A DNA stretch of 7,710 nucleotides. Origin: Tannerella sp. (GTDB taxonomy: Bacteria; Bacteroidota; Bacteroidia; Bacteroidales; Tannerellaceae). Under the pieces are notes generated by a model, which was not told where the DNA came from, made no database searches, and was given only the letters and a program-made list of their open reading frames with translations. The translations under genes were made by a program, and so were the position numbers. The stretch covers positions 1-7,710 of the forward strand of contig JAITDQ010000142.1 in NCBI GenBank assembly GCA_031282485.1. Direction: 5' to 3'. How positions within the stretch are numbered: position 1 is the first letter of the stretch; every line of letters begins with the position of its first letter. Shown here piece by piece: positions 1 through 6,496 of the stretch.

Positions 1-21
1 TTTCTCCACGGCGTAAAGGTA

Positions 22-61
22 AATATTTTTTTCTTTCCCTGTCTTTTTCAGGCAAAATATT
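22..61. other. AT-rich imperfect inverted repeat
   Basis: AATATTTT at 22-29 is exactly complementary to AAAATATT at 54-61, and inside it CCTG (38-41) can pair with CAGG (49-52) around a T-rich loop. The two stems are separated by an unpaired asymmetric bulge. This could be a weak hairpin beyond the end of the xylose operon or of a gene to the left of the window. It lacks a GC-rich stem followed directly by a T-run, so I do not call it an intrinsic terminator. In such AT-rich sequence a chance match is quite possible. Confidence 0.25.
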
Positions 62-137
62 AAATAGAATGATACGCTGCGAACCCATCCGTATTATCCA
101 ATCATGAAAGAGCTGTTACCCGTGAGGAATACAAATC

Positions 138-203
138 CGAGTATAGGTGAAGTATATCTGAAGCATAAAATGAGTATAAAACGAGTATAGAATGAGTATA
201 GAA
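138..203. repeat. 11-bp-period degenerate tandem array, core GAGTATA
   Basis: Six consecutive 11-bp units can be read at 138-148, 149-159, 160-170, 171-181, 182-192 and 193-203. The core GAGTATA is exact at 139-145, 172-178, 183-189 and 194-200. It has one mismatch at 150-156 (AAGTATA) and two at 161-167 (AAGCATA). Each 7-bp core is followed by a 4-bp A-rich or purine-rich spacer, and the three rightmost units are almost identical. The array lies in non-coding DNA about 74 bases past the stop codon of the esterase gene, and on the operon strand it reads as repeats of TATACTC. A spacing of one helical turn suits cooperative protein binding, but a simple tandem or dispersed intergenic repeat fits equally well. 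The rest of 1-276 contains no gene I can support. Confidence 0.75.
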
Positions 204-276
204 CAGAGCCTGACATGGACGGAGAGCAGCAATACGAAGGCGAACGTATCCGGCAGGCACCGAAAACGAACGCCTT

Positions 277-1107
277 CTATTTGCCGGTTGTGTGTTTTTT
301 AATGAAGCGGAGAATCAGTCCGCCGGAGGGGTTGACGACCGTGCCGTGGTCAAAGCCTTGCAATTCATATAGCACGACATCGTTGTCAAAGGATTTCATG
401 ACGGCTTTCAGGTGGAGGTTTTCTTCAAACCTTGCGGTCATTTCCAAATCTCTGTCGCCTGTAATCAAAAGGGTTGGCGGCAGGTTTTTTCTTACGCGGT
501 TAATTGGGGCGTATTCGTCTATGACGGGGATGTCCATGGGTAATCCGCGTTCCTTGCGAATGGTGTAGTGGGTGTTTGTCTGGCCGCTTATCGGGATCAG
601 GCCTTTGATCAGGCCGGCGTCGATGCCGTATGCGGCCAGATATTTTTTATCAAATCCGACCATAAGCGCGAGATAACCGCCGGCCGAATGACCGGACACA
701 AATATTTGACCGGGATCGCCGCCGTATTTTTCAATATTCCTGAAAACCCACGCGGTAGCTTCGGCTGCATCCGTGATATAGGCAGGATTTGTCGCGGCAG
801 GGCTTAAACGGTAATTTACCGCTACAACGGCAATGCCTTTGTTTTTCAGTTCCGGGAGGATATGTTTGCTGCCGTTTTCCAGTCCTCCGCCGTGAAACCA
901 CACAACGACAGGAAAATCCTTTATATTTACGGGATAATAAACATCTAATTTACAGCGTTCCTTCCGGTAATCGTCCGTCTCATTCCCGTCAATATAGGAA
1001 ATATCTTCCCCGACGGCATAAGATGCCGCCGGGGAAGCCTCCTGTGCAGGTGCAGATACTATGCAGCCGCACAGAAACCAAATTAAACAGATTGCCGGTC
1101 TCGTCAT
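277..1107 (-). CDS. exported alpha/beta-hydrolase, putative carbohydrate esterase
   Basis: A 276-residue protein of the alpha/beta-hydrolase fold (Abhydrolase_3 / BD-FAE-like esterase type). Residues 1-21 look like a Sec signal peptide: a hydrophobic stretch ending in SAPA before QEAS. LCGC at 12-15 is an alternative, atypical lipobox, so it may be a periplasmic protein or a lipoprotein. The oxyanion-hole motif HGGG is at 72-75. The nucleophile elbow GHSAG is at 139-143 with Ser141 as catalytic serine. The likely acid is Asp220 (GDRD) and the base is His254 (GFDHG). The start at 1107 is chosen because it gives the signal peptide and lies just 2 bases after the xylE stop; an upstream GTG at 1374 would overlap xylE extensively. 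The position at the end of the xylose operon suggests removal of acetyl or aromatic acyl groups from xylan fragments. The substrate is an inference, as members of this fold also include peptidases and lipases. Confidence 0.9.
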   Translation of the reverse strand: MTRPAICLIWFLCGCIVSAPAQEASPAASYAVGEDISYIDGNETDDYRKERCKLDVYYPVNIKDFPVVVWFHGGGLENGSKHILPELKNKGIAVVAVNYRLSPAATNPAYITDAAEATAWVFRNIEKYGGDPGQIFVSGHSAGGYLALMVGFDKKYLAAYGIDAGLIKGLIPISGQTNTHYTIRKERGLPMDIPVIDEYAPINRVRKNLPPTLLITGDRDLEMTARFEENLHLKAVMKSFDNDVVLYELQGFDHGTVVNPSGGLILRFIKKHTTGK

Positions 1108-1109
1108 TT

Positions 1110-2501
1110 TTATTTCTTCCAGAATTTTTCTATTTCTTCCAAAGATTTCCCTTTTGTTTCGGGTACCATTTTCCAGACAAACAGTGCGGAAAGGATCGCC
1201 ATCGCTCCGTAAAACCCGTATGTGAACGAGCTGCTGAACTCCATCATTCCGGGATACGTCGACGATATCAGGTAGTTTGCCGCCCATTGCGCCGCTACGG
1301 CTACGGCAACGGCCTGACCGCGAATCTTGTTCGGGAACAGTTCGGAGATGTATACCCAGCAGACAGGTCCCCACGACATCATAAACGACGCGGAGAAGAT
1401 GATGATGAATATAAGCGTCAGTATACTTATGATACCGTACCAGGACAGGACGGCTATAGCCGCCATGCCGACGGCCATGCCGATCGAGCCGGTGACGAGC
1501 AGCGGCTTACGCCCCCATTTGTCGACCGTGATAATGGCCAGTACCGTAAATACGACATTCACAAACCCCATTACAATCGTCTGCAACATGGATGCATCGC
1601 GGGCGACGCCCATGCTCTCGAAAATACGCGGCGCGTAATAGAGGACTACGTTAATTCCTACAAATTGCTGAAACACGGAAAGCAGTATACCTGTAATAAT
1701 TATCTTTTTACCGTATGAAAAAATCTTCGTCTTCGCCGTTTCGGCAATTGTAGAAGTTATCTCCTGCAGGATATTTTTTGCCTGTTCCTTCGTCACATTG
1801 ATCTTTTCCAGGACGCTCAGCGCTTTCTGTTCATTATGCACCAGCGCCAGATATCGCGGCGATTCGGGCACGAGGAACAGTAAGACGAAGAACAGTCCTG
1901 CCGGAATGGCTTCGGATGCGAACATATACCGCCAGCCGGTGTCGTTAATCCACGCGATTGTCTGCCCGTTGGCGATGCCCCAGTTTACGAAATATACGAC
2001 AAGCATACCGAAGATGATGGCGAACTGGTTAAACGAAACTAACCGTCCGCGTATCCCGGCCGGAGCTATTTCGCCTATATACGTGGGACATACGGCCGAA
2101 GCAAGGCCGACCCCTATCCCACCCCATATACGGTAGAAATTGAATGCTACAAGCAGACCGGACGTCGGGTTGCCTTTCTCAAAAAAGAGAAATTCAGGCC
2201 AGGCGGAACCCAGGGCGGAGGTGAAAAACAGGAAGCCTGCGACCAGCAAGGTCTTTTTGCGTCCCAGCCGGTTTGACAGGAATCCGGAGATAATGCCTCC
2301 CAGTATACAGCCGATCAGTGCGCTCGAAACCGTTGCCCCGTGCGCAAACGACCCCATTTCCAGCGGAAGAATCAGGTAGGCCTGAATGGCTTTTTCCGCT
2401 CCCGAAATAACGGCCGTGTCGTACCCGAAAAGCAGGCCGCCCAGGGTTGCGACAAGCGTTATTCCGAAAATGTAGGTGGAATTATATGTTTTATTTTTCA
2501 T
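1110..2501 (-). CDS. xylE: D-xylose/H+ symporter XylE, MFS sugar porter
   Basis: A 463-residue inner-membrane major facilitator of the sugar porter family, with about twelve hydrophobic segments, that imports D-xylose with protons. Family signatures are in order: GYDTAVISG (26-34, with Asp28 matching the proton-coupling Asp27 of E. coli XylE), NRLGRKK (77-83), PESPR (212-216), QQFVGIN (278-284), DKWGRK (327-332) and PETKG (447-451). With a constant offset from the central segments on, Gln278, Gln279, Asn284, Tyr288, Trp382 and Gln405 fall where I recall the xylose contacts of E. coli XylE (288, 289, 294, 298, 392, 415), which favours xylose over other sugars. ATG at 2501 is chosen over an in-frame TTG at 2513, which would overlap the xylA stop. 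The gap to xylA is 8 bases. The sequence before the start has no clear Shine-Dalgarno motif. Glucose or arabinose transport cannot be fully excluded. Confidence 0.95.
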   Translation of the reverse strand: MKNKTYNSTYIFGITLVATLGGLLFGYDTAVISGAEKAIQAYLILPLEMGSFAHGATVSSALIGCILGGIISGFLSNRLGRKKTLLVAGFLFFTSALGSAWPEFLFFEKGNPTSGLLVAFNFYRIWGGIGVGLASAVCPTYIGEIAPAGIRGRLVSFNQFAIIFGMLVVYFVNWGIANGQTIAWINDTGWRYMFASEAIPAGLFFVLLFLVPESPRYLALVHNEQKALSVLEKINVTKEQAKNILQEITSTIAETAKTKIFSYGKKIIITGILLSVFQQFVGINVVLYYAPRIFESMGVARDASMLQTIVMGFVNVVFTVLAIITVDKWGRKPLLVTGSIGMAVGMAAIAVLSWYGIISILTLIFIIIFSASFMMSWGPVCWVYISELFPNKIRGQAVAVAVAAQWAANYLISSTYPGMMEFSSSFTYGFYGAMAILSALFVWKMVPETKGKSLEEIEKFWKK

Positions 2502-2509
2502 CCGGGCTG

Positions 2510-3826
2510 TCAAATATACATGTTTACAATGGCTTCATACAATTCCTGTTTCCCGCTTGTCTGGGCAGGTTCGCCCGATTGTTTTGCGTAAGCCACGATG
2601 TCTTCCATCGACAGCTCGCCGTTTTCAAAGGCTTTTCCCGTTCCCGAATCGAACGAGGCGTAGCGTTTGCTCACCATTTCGCCGTAGGGCGATTCTTCCA
2701 GGATAGCGGCGGCCGCTTCGAGGGCGTGTGCAAAAGCGTCCATGCCGGCGATGTGGGCGATGAAGATGTCTTCCAGATCGGTCGAATTGCGACGGGTTTT
2801 GGCGTCGAAATTTGTTCCGCCGCTATGCAGTCCGCCGTTTTTCAGGATGACAAGCATGGCTTGCGTCAGTTCGTTCACATCAATCGGGAACTGGTCGGTA
2901 TCCCACCCGTTCTGGTAATCGCCGCGGTTGGCGTCGATCGAGCCGAGCAGTCCGGCGTCGACGGCGCACTGGAGTTCGTGTTCGAACGTGTGGCCGGCGA
3001 GGGTGGCATGGTTCACTTCGATATTCACTTTGAAATCTCCGTCCAAGCCGTGTGCGCGAAGGAAACCGATTACCGTTTCTGTGTCTGCGTCGTACTGGTG
3101 TTTCGTTGGTTCCATGGGTTTCGGTTCGATCAGGAAGGTGCCTTTAAAGCCTTTTGAACGGGCATAATCGCGCGCCGTTTTCAGCATCGTGGCGAGGTGT
3201 TCCTTTTCGCGTTTCATGTCGGTGTTGAGCAATGAGGAATAGCCTTCGCGACCGCCCCAGAACACGTAATTTTCACCGCCGAGTTCAATGGTTGCATCTA
3301 TCGCATTTTTAATCTGTACCGCAGCGCGCGCCACAACATCAAAATCAGGATTTGTTGCTGCTCCGTTCATATAACGTTTATGTCCGAATACGTTTGCCGT
3401 ACCCCACAGCAGTTTGATTCCCGTTTCTTCCTGTTTTTGCTTCGCGTAAGCGACGATAGCCGCCAGATTTGCTTCGTACTCTTCAATGGAGGAGCCTTCG
3501 CTAATCAAATCAATATCGTGGAAGCAATAATATTCGATGCCTGTTTTTTGCATAAACTCGAATCCTGCATCCAAACGCTGTTTAGCAATTTCCAGGGCGG
3601 AACTTCCTTCTGCCCACGGGAATGTCTTTGTTCCGACGCCAAACGGGTCGCTGCCTTCGGCACAGAGTGTGTGCCACCATGCCATGGAAAACCTGAACCA
3701 GTCTTTCATTTTCTTTCCGTAAACCGTTTTTTCGGGGTCATAATAGCGGAAAGCTAACGGGTTTTTACTCTCTTTTCCTTCAAATTTGATTTTTCCCACT
3801 GTCGGGAAATACGTTCTTGTTGCCAT
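2510..3826 (-). CDS. xylA: xylose isomerase
   Basis: A cytoplasmic metal-dependent enzyme converting D-xylose to D-xylulose (EC 5.3.1.5). The 438 residues match the longer class II xylose isomerases of Bacteroidetes and enterobacteria. The active site appears complete: catalytic-base region FHDID with His103 and Asp106; IEPKP with Glu234 and Lys236; EVNH with Glu270 and His273; Asp298 in GSIDANRGD; Asp309 and Asp311 in GWDTDQFP; and Asp341 in GGTNFDAK. All lie two residues later than the E. coli numbers I recall. The ATG at 3826 is preceded by a purine-rich AAAGAGAAGAAT stretch that can serve as ribosome binding site. It is followed 8 bases after its TGA stop by xylE. A 64-base AT-rich gap (3827-3890) separates it from xylB; this gap contains a short A/T dyad but no convincing promoter or terminator. 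The enzyme might also isomerise glucose weakly, as family members do. Confidence 0.98.
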   Translation of the reverse strand: MATRTYFPTVGKIKFEGKESKNPLAFRYYDPEKTVYGKKMKDWFRFSMAWWHTLCAEGSDPFGVGTKTFPWAEGSSALEIAKQRLDAGFEFMQKTGIEYYCFHDIDLISEGSSIEEYEANLAAIVAYAKQKQEETGIKLLWGTANVFGHKRYMNGAATNPDFDVVARAAVQIKNAIDATIELGGENYVFWGGREGYSSLLNTDMKREKEHLATMLKTARDYARSKGFKGTFLIEPKPMEPTKHQYDADTETVIGFLRAHGLDGDFKVNIEVNHATLAGHTFEHELQCAVDAGLLGSIDANRGDYQNGWDTDQFPIDVNELTQAMLVILKNGGLHSGGTNFDAKTRRNSTDLEDIFIAHIAGMDAFAHALEAAAAILEESPYGEMVSKRYASFDSGTGKAFENGELSMEDIVAYAKQSGEPAQTSGKQELYEAIVNMYI

Positions 3827-3890
3827 ATTCTTCTCTTTTTTTAATTGGTTAAGTAAATAAATTATTTTGTTTATTGTTTGTATAAAAGTT

Positions 3891-5369
3891 TCATCTTCCT
3901 AATGCTCTGTGCCATTTTTCGTAGGCTTCCATGCTTGCGCGTTCATTTTGTTTTTCCGGCGTAACGATTATCACTTTTTTTAACGTGCTGAAAGCCTCTT
4001 TCTCATTCCTGTATATGCCTGCGCCAATCCCGGCTCCGCGTGCTGCGCCGACAGAACCGTCCGTATTGTACAACTCAATGGTCGCACCGGTTATATTGGA
4101 TAATGTCTGCCTGAAAATCGGGCTTAGGAACAGGTTGGCGTGTCCGGCGCGGATTGTTTTTGTTTCTATTCCCATGCTGTTCATAATATCCATTCCATAT
4201 TTAAATGAAAAAGCAATCCCTTCGTGGGCGGCGCGAATCAGGTGGGCTTTCCCGTGGCGGAGGAAGCTGATGCCGTGAATGGAGCAATCGGGTTCGTCGT
4301 TCGACAAAACACGTTCGGCGCCGTTTCCGAAAGGTATAATGCTGATTCCTTCGCTTCCGACGGGTACGTCTCCGGCCAGTGCGTTCATATCGGCATAGCC
4401 GGCGCCTTCGGGTGCAACGTTGTTTTTTATCCACGTATTTAATATCGCTGTCCCGTTGATGCAAAGCAATACTCCGATGCGCGTCTGTGCCGCAGTGTGG
4501 TTTACATGGGCAAATGAGTTTACGCGAGAGAGCGGGTCGTATTTGGCGTCTTCGTTCACACCGTAAACAACGCCGGAAGTACCGGCCGTCGCGGCGATTT
4601 CGCCGGGATTGAGCACATTCAGCGACAGGGCATTGTTGGGCTGGTCGCCGGCACGGTAAGTTACCGGGATGCCTTCCGCCAGACCCAGTTCTTCGGCTAT
4701 CCCGGCGGTCAGCCGCCCCTGCAGACCGAAGGTAGGCAGTATTTCGGGAATAATATTCATGTCAAACCCGAAACAGTCGTACAGAAATTCCGCCGGCGCG
4801 TTTTTTTCAAAATCCCAGGCAATGCCTTCCGACAAACCGGATGCCGTCGTAGCCGGCCGGCCGGTCATGCGCATGGCGATATAATCGCCCGGAAGCATAT
4901 AATACCGTATCCGGGCATAGTTTTCCGGTTCGTTTTCTTTCACCCAGGCGAGTTTCGAGAGGGTGAAGTTTCCGGGCGAATTAAGCAGGTGCGACAAACA
5001 TTTTTCGCTGCCGATTTCGGAAAACGCCTTTTCGCCGTAAGGGACGGCGCGGCTGTCGCACCAGATAATGGAATCGCGTATCGCGTTCAGGTCTTTATCT
5101 ACCAAAACCAAGCCGTGCATCTGGTAAGAAATACCTATCGCCGCAATTTCCGCAGGATTCACGTTTGCTTCTTTCACAACCGACCGCGTCACTTGCTTCA
5201 AATTTTCCCACCATACATCGGGGCTCTGTTCCGCCCAGCCGGTTTTTAACGCTTTTATTTCCATTTCCTTTTCAGGAAAAAAATCCGTAGCCGACACGTC
5301 GCCTGTTTCCGCGTTCACAAGGCTGGCTTTCACCGAAGAACTGCCTAAATCATATCCAAGTAAGTACAT
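3891..5369 (-). CDS. xylB: xylulokinase
   Basis: A 492-residue FGGY-family carbohydrate kinase that phosphorylates D-xylulose with ATP to D-xylulose 5-phosphate (EC 2.7.1.17), feeding the pentose phosphate pathway. The N-terminal FGGY domain starts with [10 protein letters not shown] (5-14) with Asp7 in the first phosphate loop. Met84-His85 in the QMHG motif corresponds to the substrate-binding Met-His of E. coli XylB. The catalytic base is Asp242 in RAGDQPNN (239-246). ATAGTSG (260-266) is the second phosphate motif that opens the C-terminal ATPase domain, and GAARGAG (441-447) lies near the end. The length is typical of the family. The start at 5369 gives a direct run into the first motif; no Shine-Dalgarno sequence is visible in the AT-rich leader. 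It sits between xylR and xylA, which makes xylulose rather than another ketose the clear substrate. Confidence 0.97.
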   Translation of the reverse strand: MYLLGYDLGSSSVKASLVNAETGDVSATDFFPEKEMEIKALKTGWAEQSPDVWWENLKQVTRSVVKEANVNPAEIAAIGISYQMHGLVLVDKDLNAIRDSIIWCDSRAVPYGEKAFSEIGSEKCLSHLLNSPGNFTLSKLAWVKENEPENYARIRYYMLPGDYIAMRMTGRPATTASGLSEGIAWDFEKNAPAEFLYDCFGFDMNIIPEILPTFGLQGRLTAGIAEELGLAEGIPVTYRAGDQPNNALSLNVLNPGEIAATAGTSGVVYGVNEDAKYDPLSRVNSFAHVNHTAAQTRIGVLLCINGTAILNTWIKNNVAPEGAGYADMNALAGDVPVGSEGISIIPFGNGAERVLSNDEPDCSIHGISFLRHGKAHLIRAAHEGIAFSFKYGMDIMNSMGIETKTIRAGHANLFLSPIFRQTLSNITGATIELYNTDGSVGAARGAGIGAGIYRNEKEAFSTLKKVIIVTPEKQNERASMEAYEKWHRALGR

Positions 5370-5430
5370 ATTACATTATATATTTATAGTTATTATCCTC
5401 TTCACCACAACCGCCCGAATTAACCATCAT

Positions 5431-5473
5431 TTCGACAAGCTCAATGACCGGTACTTCGACAGGCTCAATAACC
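5431..5473. repeat. two direct copies of a 19-bp intergenic repeat
   Basis: TTCGACAAGCTCAATGACC at 5431-5449 and TTCGACAGGCTCAATAACC at 5455-5473 match at 17 of 19 positions and lie 24 bases apart, with ACCGGT at 5447-5452 across the junction. They sit in the 127-base gap between the xylR stop and the xylB start. From memory, close variants of this sequence occur many times between genes in Bacteroidetes genomes, so this is probably a dispersed repeat and not an operon-specific site. I cannot confirm the copy number from this window. Confidence 0.75.
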
Positions 5474-5508
5474 ATTAACCATTAACCATTAATCCATTAA
5501 CCATTAAC
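5471..5508. repeat. ATTAACC heptamer tandem array overlapping the xylR stop
   Basis: The unit ATTAACC is repeated at 5474-5480, 5481-5487, an 8-base variant ATTAATCC at 5488-5495, 5496-5502, and a partial ATTAAC at 5503-5508; a related ATTAACC also lies at 5419-5425. The array runs into the 3' end of xylR and supplies its stop codon (TAA, read from 5499 down to 5497) and the last residues Val-Asn-Gly. A heptamer array can change length by slippage; because 7 is not a multiple of 3, such a change inside the gene would alter the end of the regulator. Confidence 0.8.
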
Positions 5509-6198
5509 TTTATAAAGCCTCGCCGCCCGGTGCGGCACATTCTTTTCAAATTCGTCCAGCATAACCAGATTTTTCCACTGCTTCACCTTCTTCTGAAAAT
5601 TCCTTACGTCCGACCGCGTCTGATTAACGGCATCGTAAAGCAAACGCAGCTGCGACAGGGTGAATTTGCGGGGCAACAGTTTGAACATCAAGTCCGGTTC
5701 GACGTTGAGCCAGTGCTTAATATATTCCAGTCCTTTCCCGATAATCAATGAATGGTCAAACGCCAGATTCATTTTTTCCGTTTCGCGCACATTATACCAG
5801 TTGGCCGAGCGGTCTTCCGCGTCAAGCGTTATTTTCCGGTTTATCTTTATCAAGGCCACATATCCGACCGTCACGATTCGTTCGATTTTCGTATGCGTCG
5901 TTTTTTCCAGCCACAGCACATCACGCGGGTTTTCCGAACGGAGCGGGTCGCCAAAGCTGTGAAACTGGCTGAGGGGAATATTTTTAAGCCCCGTCAGTTC
6001 CGTCAAAACCCTCGATGCCGCTTCATCCAGATTTTCATCCATATAAATGATGCTTCCCGGAAGTTTTTTATCATTATAATCGCTGTTTTTCTCCCGTATA
6101 TGGCGTTCTATCAGCAGCACATTCAGTTCCTTCCCGTCAAACCCGAATACTACACAGTCAACAGAAACATAAGGATTATATGGTCGCGTTTTTATCAT
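5497..6198 (-). CDS. xylR: Nudix-type transcriptional regulator of xylose use (NrtR/AraR-like)
   Basis: A 233-residue protein with an N-terminal Nudix domain (about 10-140) and a C-terminal winged helix-turn-helix (about 175-233; KFTLSQLRLLYDAV at 178-191 and RSDVRNFQKKV at 195-205). This is the layout of the NrtR/AraR family; I recall that B. thetaiotaomicron BT0354 of this family binds arabinose and that BT0791 heads the xylose operon. The Nudix box (48-71) is degenerate: where REUxEExGU is expected it reads RVLTELTGL (63-71), so two of the glutamates that bind metal or act in catalysis are replaced by Val64 and Leu68. This supports ligand sensing in place of hydrolysis. It lies first in the operon, so autoregulation is likely. 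The ATG at 6198 is preceded by GAAGAAGAAACAGATAGA, a purine-rich leader. The effector (xylose or a derivative) and whether it represses or activates are inferences. Confidence 0.88.
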   Translation of the reverse strand: MIKTRPYNPYVSVDCVVFGFDGKELNVLLIERHIREKNSDYNDKKLPGSIIYMDENLDEAASRVLTELTGLKNIPLSQFHSFGDPLRSENPRDVLWLEKTTHTKIERIVTVGYVALIKINRKITLDAEDRSANWYNVRETEKMNLAFDHSLIIGKGLEYIKHWLNVEPDLMFKLLPRKFTLSQLRLLYDAVNQTRSDVRNFQKKVKQWKNLVMLDEFEKNVPHRAARLYKVNG

Positions 6199-6227
6199 TC
6201 TATCTGTTTCTTCTTCAAATAACGCGG

Positions 6228-6235
6228 CAAAAATA
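6228..6235 (-). promoter_or_regulatory. candidate -7 promoter box for the xylose operon
   Basis: On the minus strand this reads TATTTTTG, a full match to the Bacteroidetes -7 consensus TAnnTTTG, 29 bases before the xylR ATG. No TTTG is found at the expected distance for the -33 element, so the promoter would be half-consensus and may need an activator. In AT-rich DNA the match could arise by chance. Confidence 0.35.
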
Positions 6236-6268
6236 ATTCATTCCGATTAAATAATTATACTGAAATGA

Positions 6269-6284
6269 TATGTTATAAAACATA
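6269..6284. promoter_or_regulatory. dyad, candidate XylR operator 1
   Basis: TATGTT (6269-6274) and AACATA (6279-6284) are exact inverted repeats around a 4-base centre ATAA. The dyad lies 71-86 bases before the xylR start, in the region expected to hold the operon's regulatory sites. It differs in sequence from the dyad at 6305-6319, so at most one of the two is likely to be the XylR site. Confidence 0.4.
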
Positions 6285-6304
6285 ATACTTCAACAATTTA
6301 CATT

Positions 6305-6319
6305 TTGTACAAAGTACAA
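6305..6319. promoter_or_regulatory. dyad, candidate XylR operator 2
   Basis: TTGTAC (6305-6310) and GTACAA (6314-6319) are perfect inverted repeats around a 3-base centre AAA. Imperfect symmetry extends outward with A/T pairs to about 6297-6327. The short, GTAC-containing arms stand out from the AT-rich surroundings and fit a dimeric regulator. It is 107-121 bases before the xylR start and about 80-95 bases before the candidate promoter of the divergent gene, so it could affect either. Confidence 0.45.
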
Positions 6320-6401
6320 TATATAAAATTACATGAGCGCGTCTCAAAAGTCCTCCGGAATGTTTCCCTGATATGGCGCTTTTTAATTTGAAATGTTTTT
6401 G

Positions 6402-6409
6402 TATCTTCG
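6402..6409 (+). promoter_or_regulatory. candidate -7 promoter box for the radical SAM gene
   Basis: TATCTTCG matches the Bacteroidetes TAnnTTTG element with one mismatch and follows a T-rich stretch. It would give a 5' leader of roughly 80 bases before the ATG at 6497. A TTTG at 6387-6390 is too close (11 bases) to be a standard -33 element; the better-placed sequence is only TTTT. Confidence 0.35.
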
Positions 6410-6496
6410 TAGCGTTTTGCCGTTGCCCGGGACTGTTCCGCAGTTGAAAACCGGAAAATATATTACAAATTGCATGCGTATTTACAGATACACTAT

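Noticed and set aside
1..88. Minus-strand open frame starting MGSQRIILFN from ATG at 88 to the left edge
   Set aside because: Only 29 codons are visible, it resembles no family I know, and it overlaps the AT-rich inverted repeat; it may be the start of a gene outside the window but cannot be supported.
1108..1374. N-terminal extension of the esterase from a GTG at 1374
   Set aside because: It would overlap xylE by more than 260 bases and place the signal peptide inside the protein; the ATG at 1107 is clearly better.
789..1718. Plus-strand 309-residue open frame opposite the esterase and xylE
   Set aside because: Its composition is rich in Arg, His and Pro, it matches no family, and it lies antisense to two well-supported genes.
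3855..3867. AAATAA-A-TTATTT dyad in the xylB-xylA gap
   Set aside because: Made only of A and T in an AT-rich gap and unlike the dyads upstream of xylR; chance is the simplest explanation.
6336..6352. GCGCGTCTCAAAAGTCC resembling the end of an insertion sequence
   Set aside because: Similar GTCTCAAAAG ends occur in some IS families, but there is no matching inverted copy, target duplication or transposase in the window.
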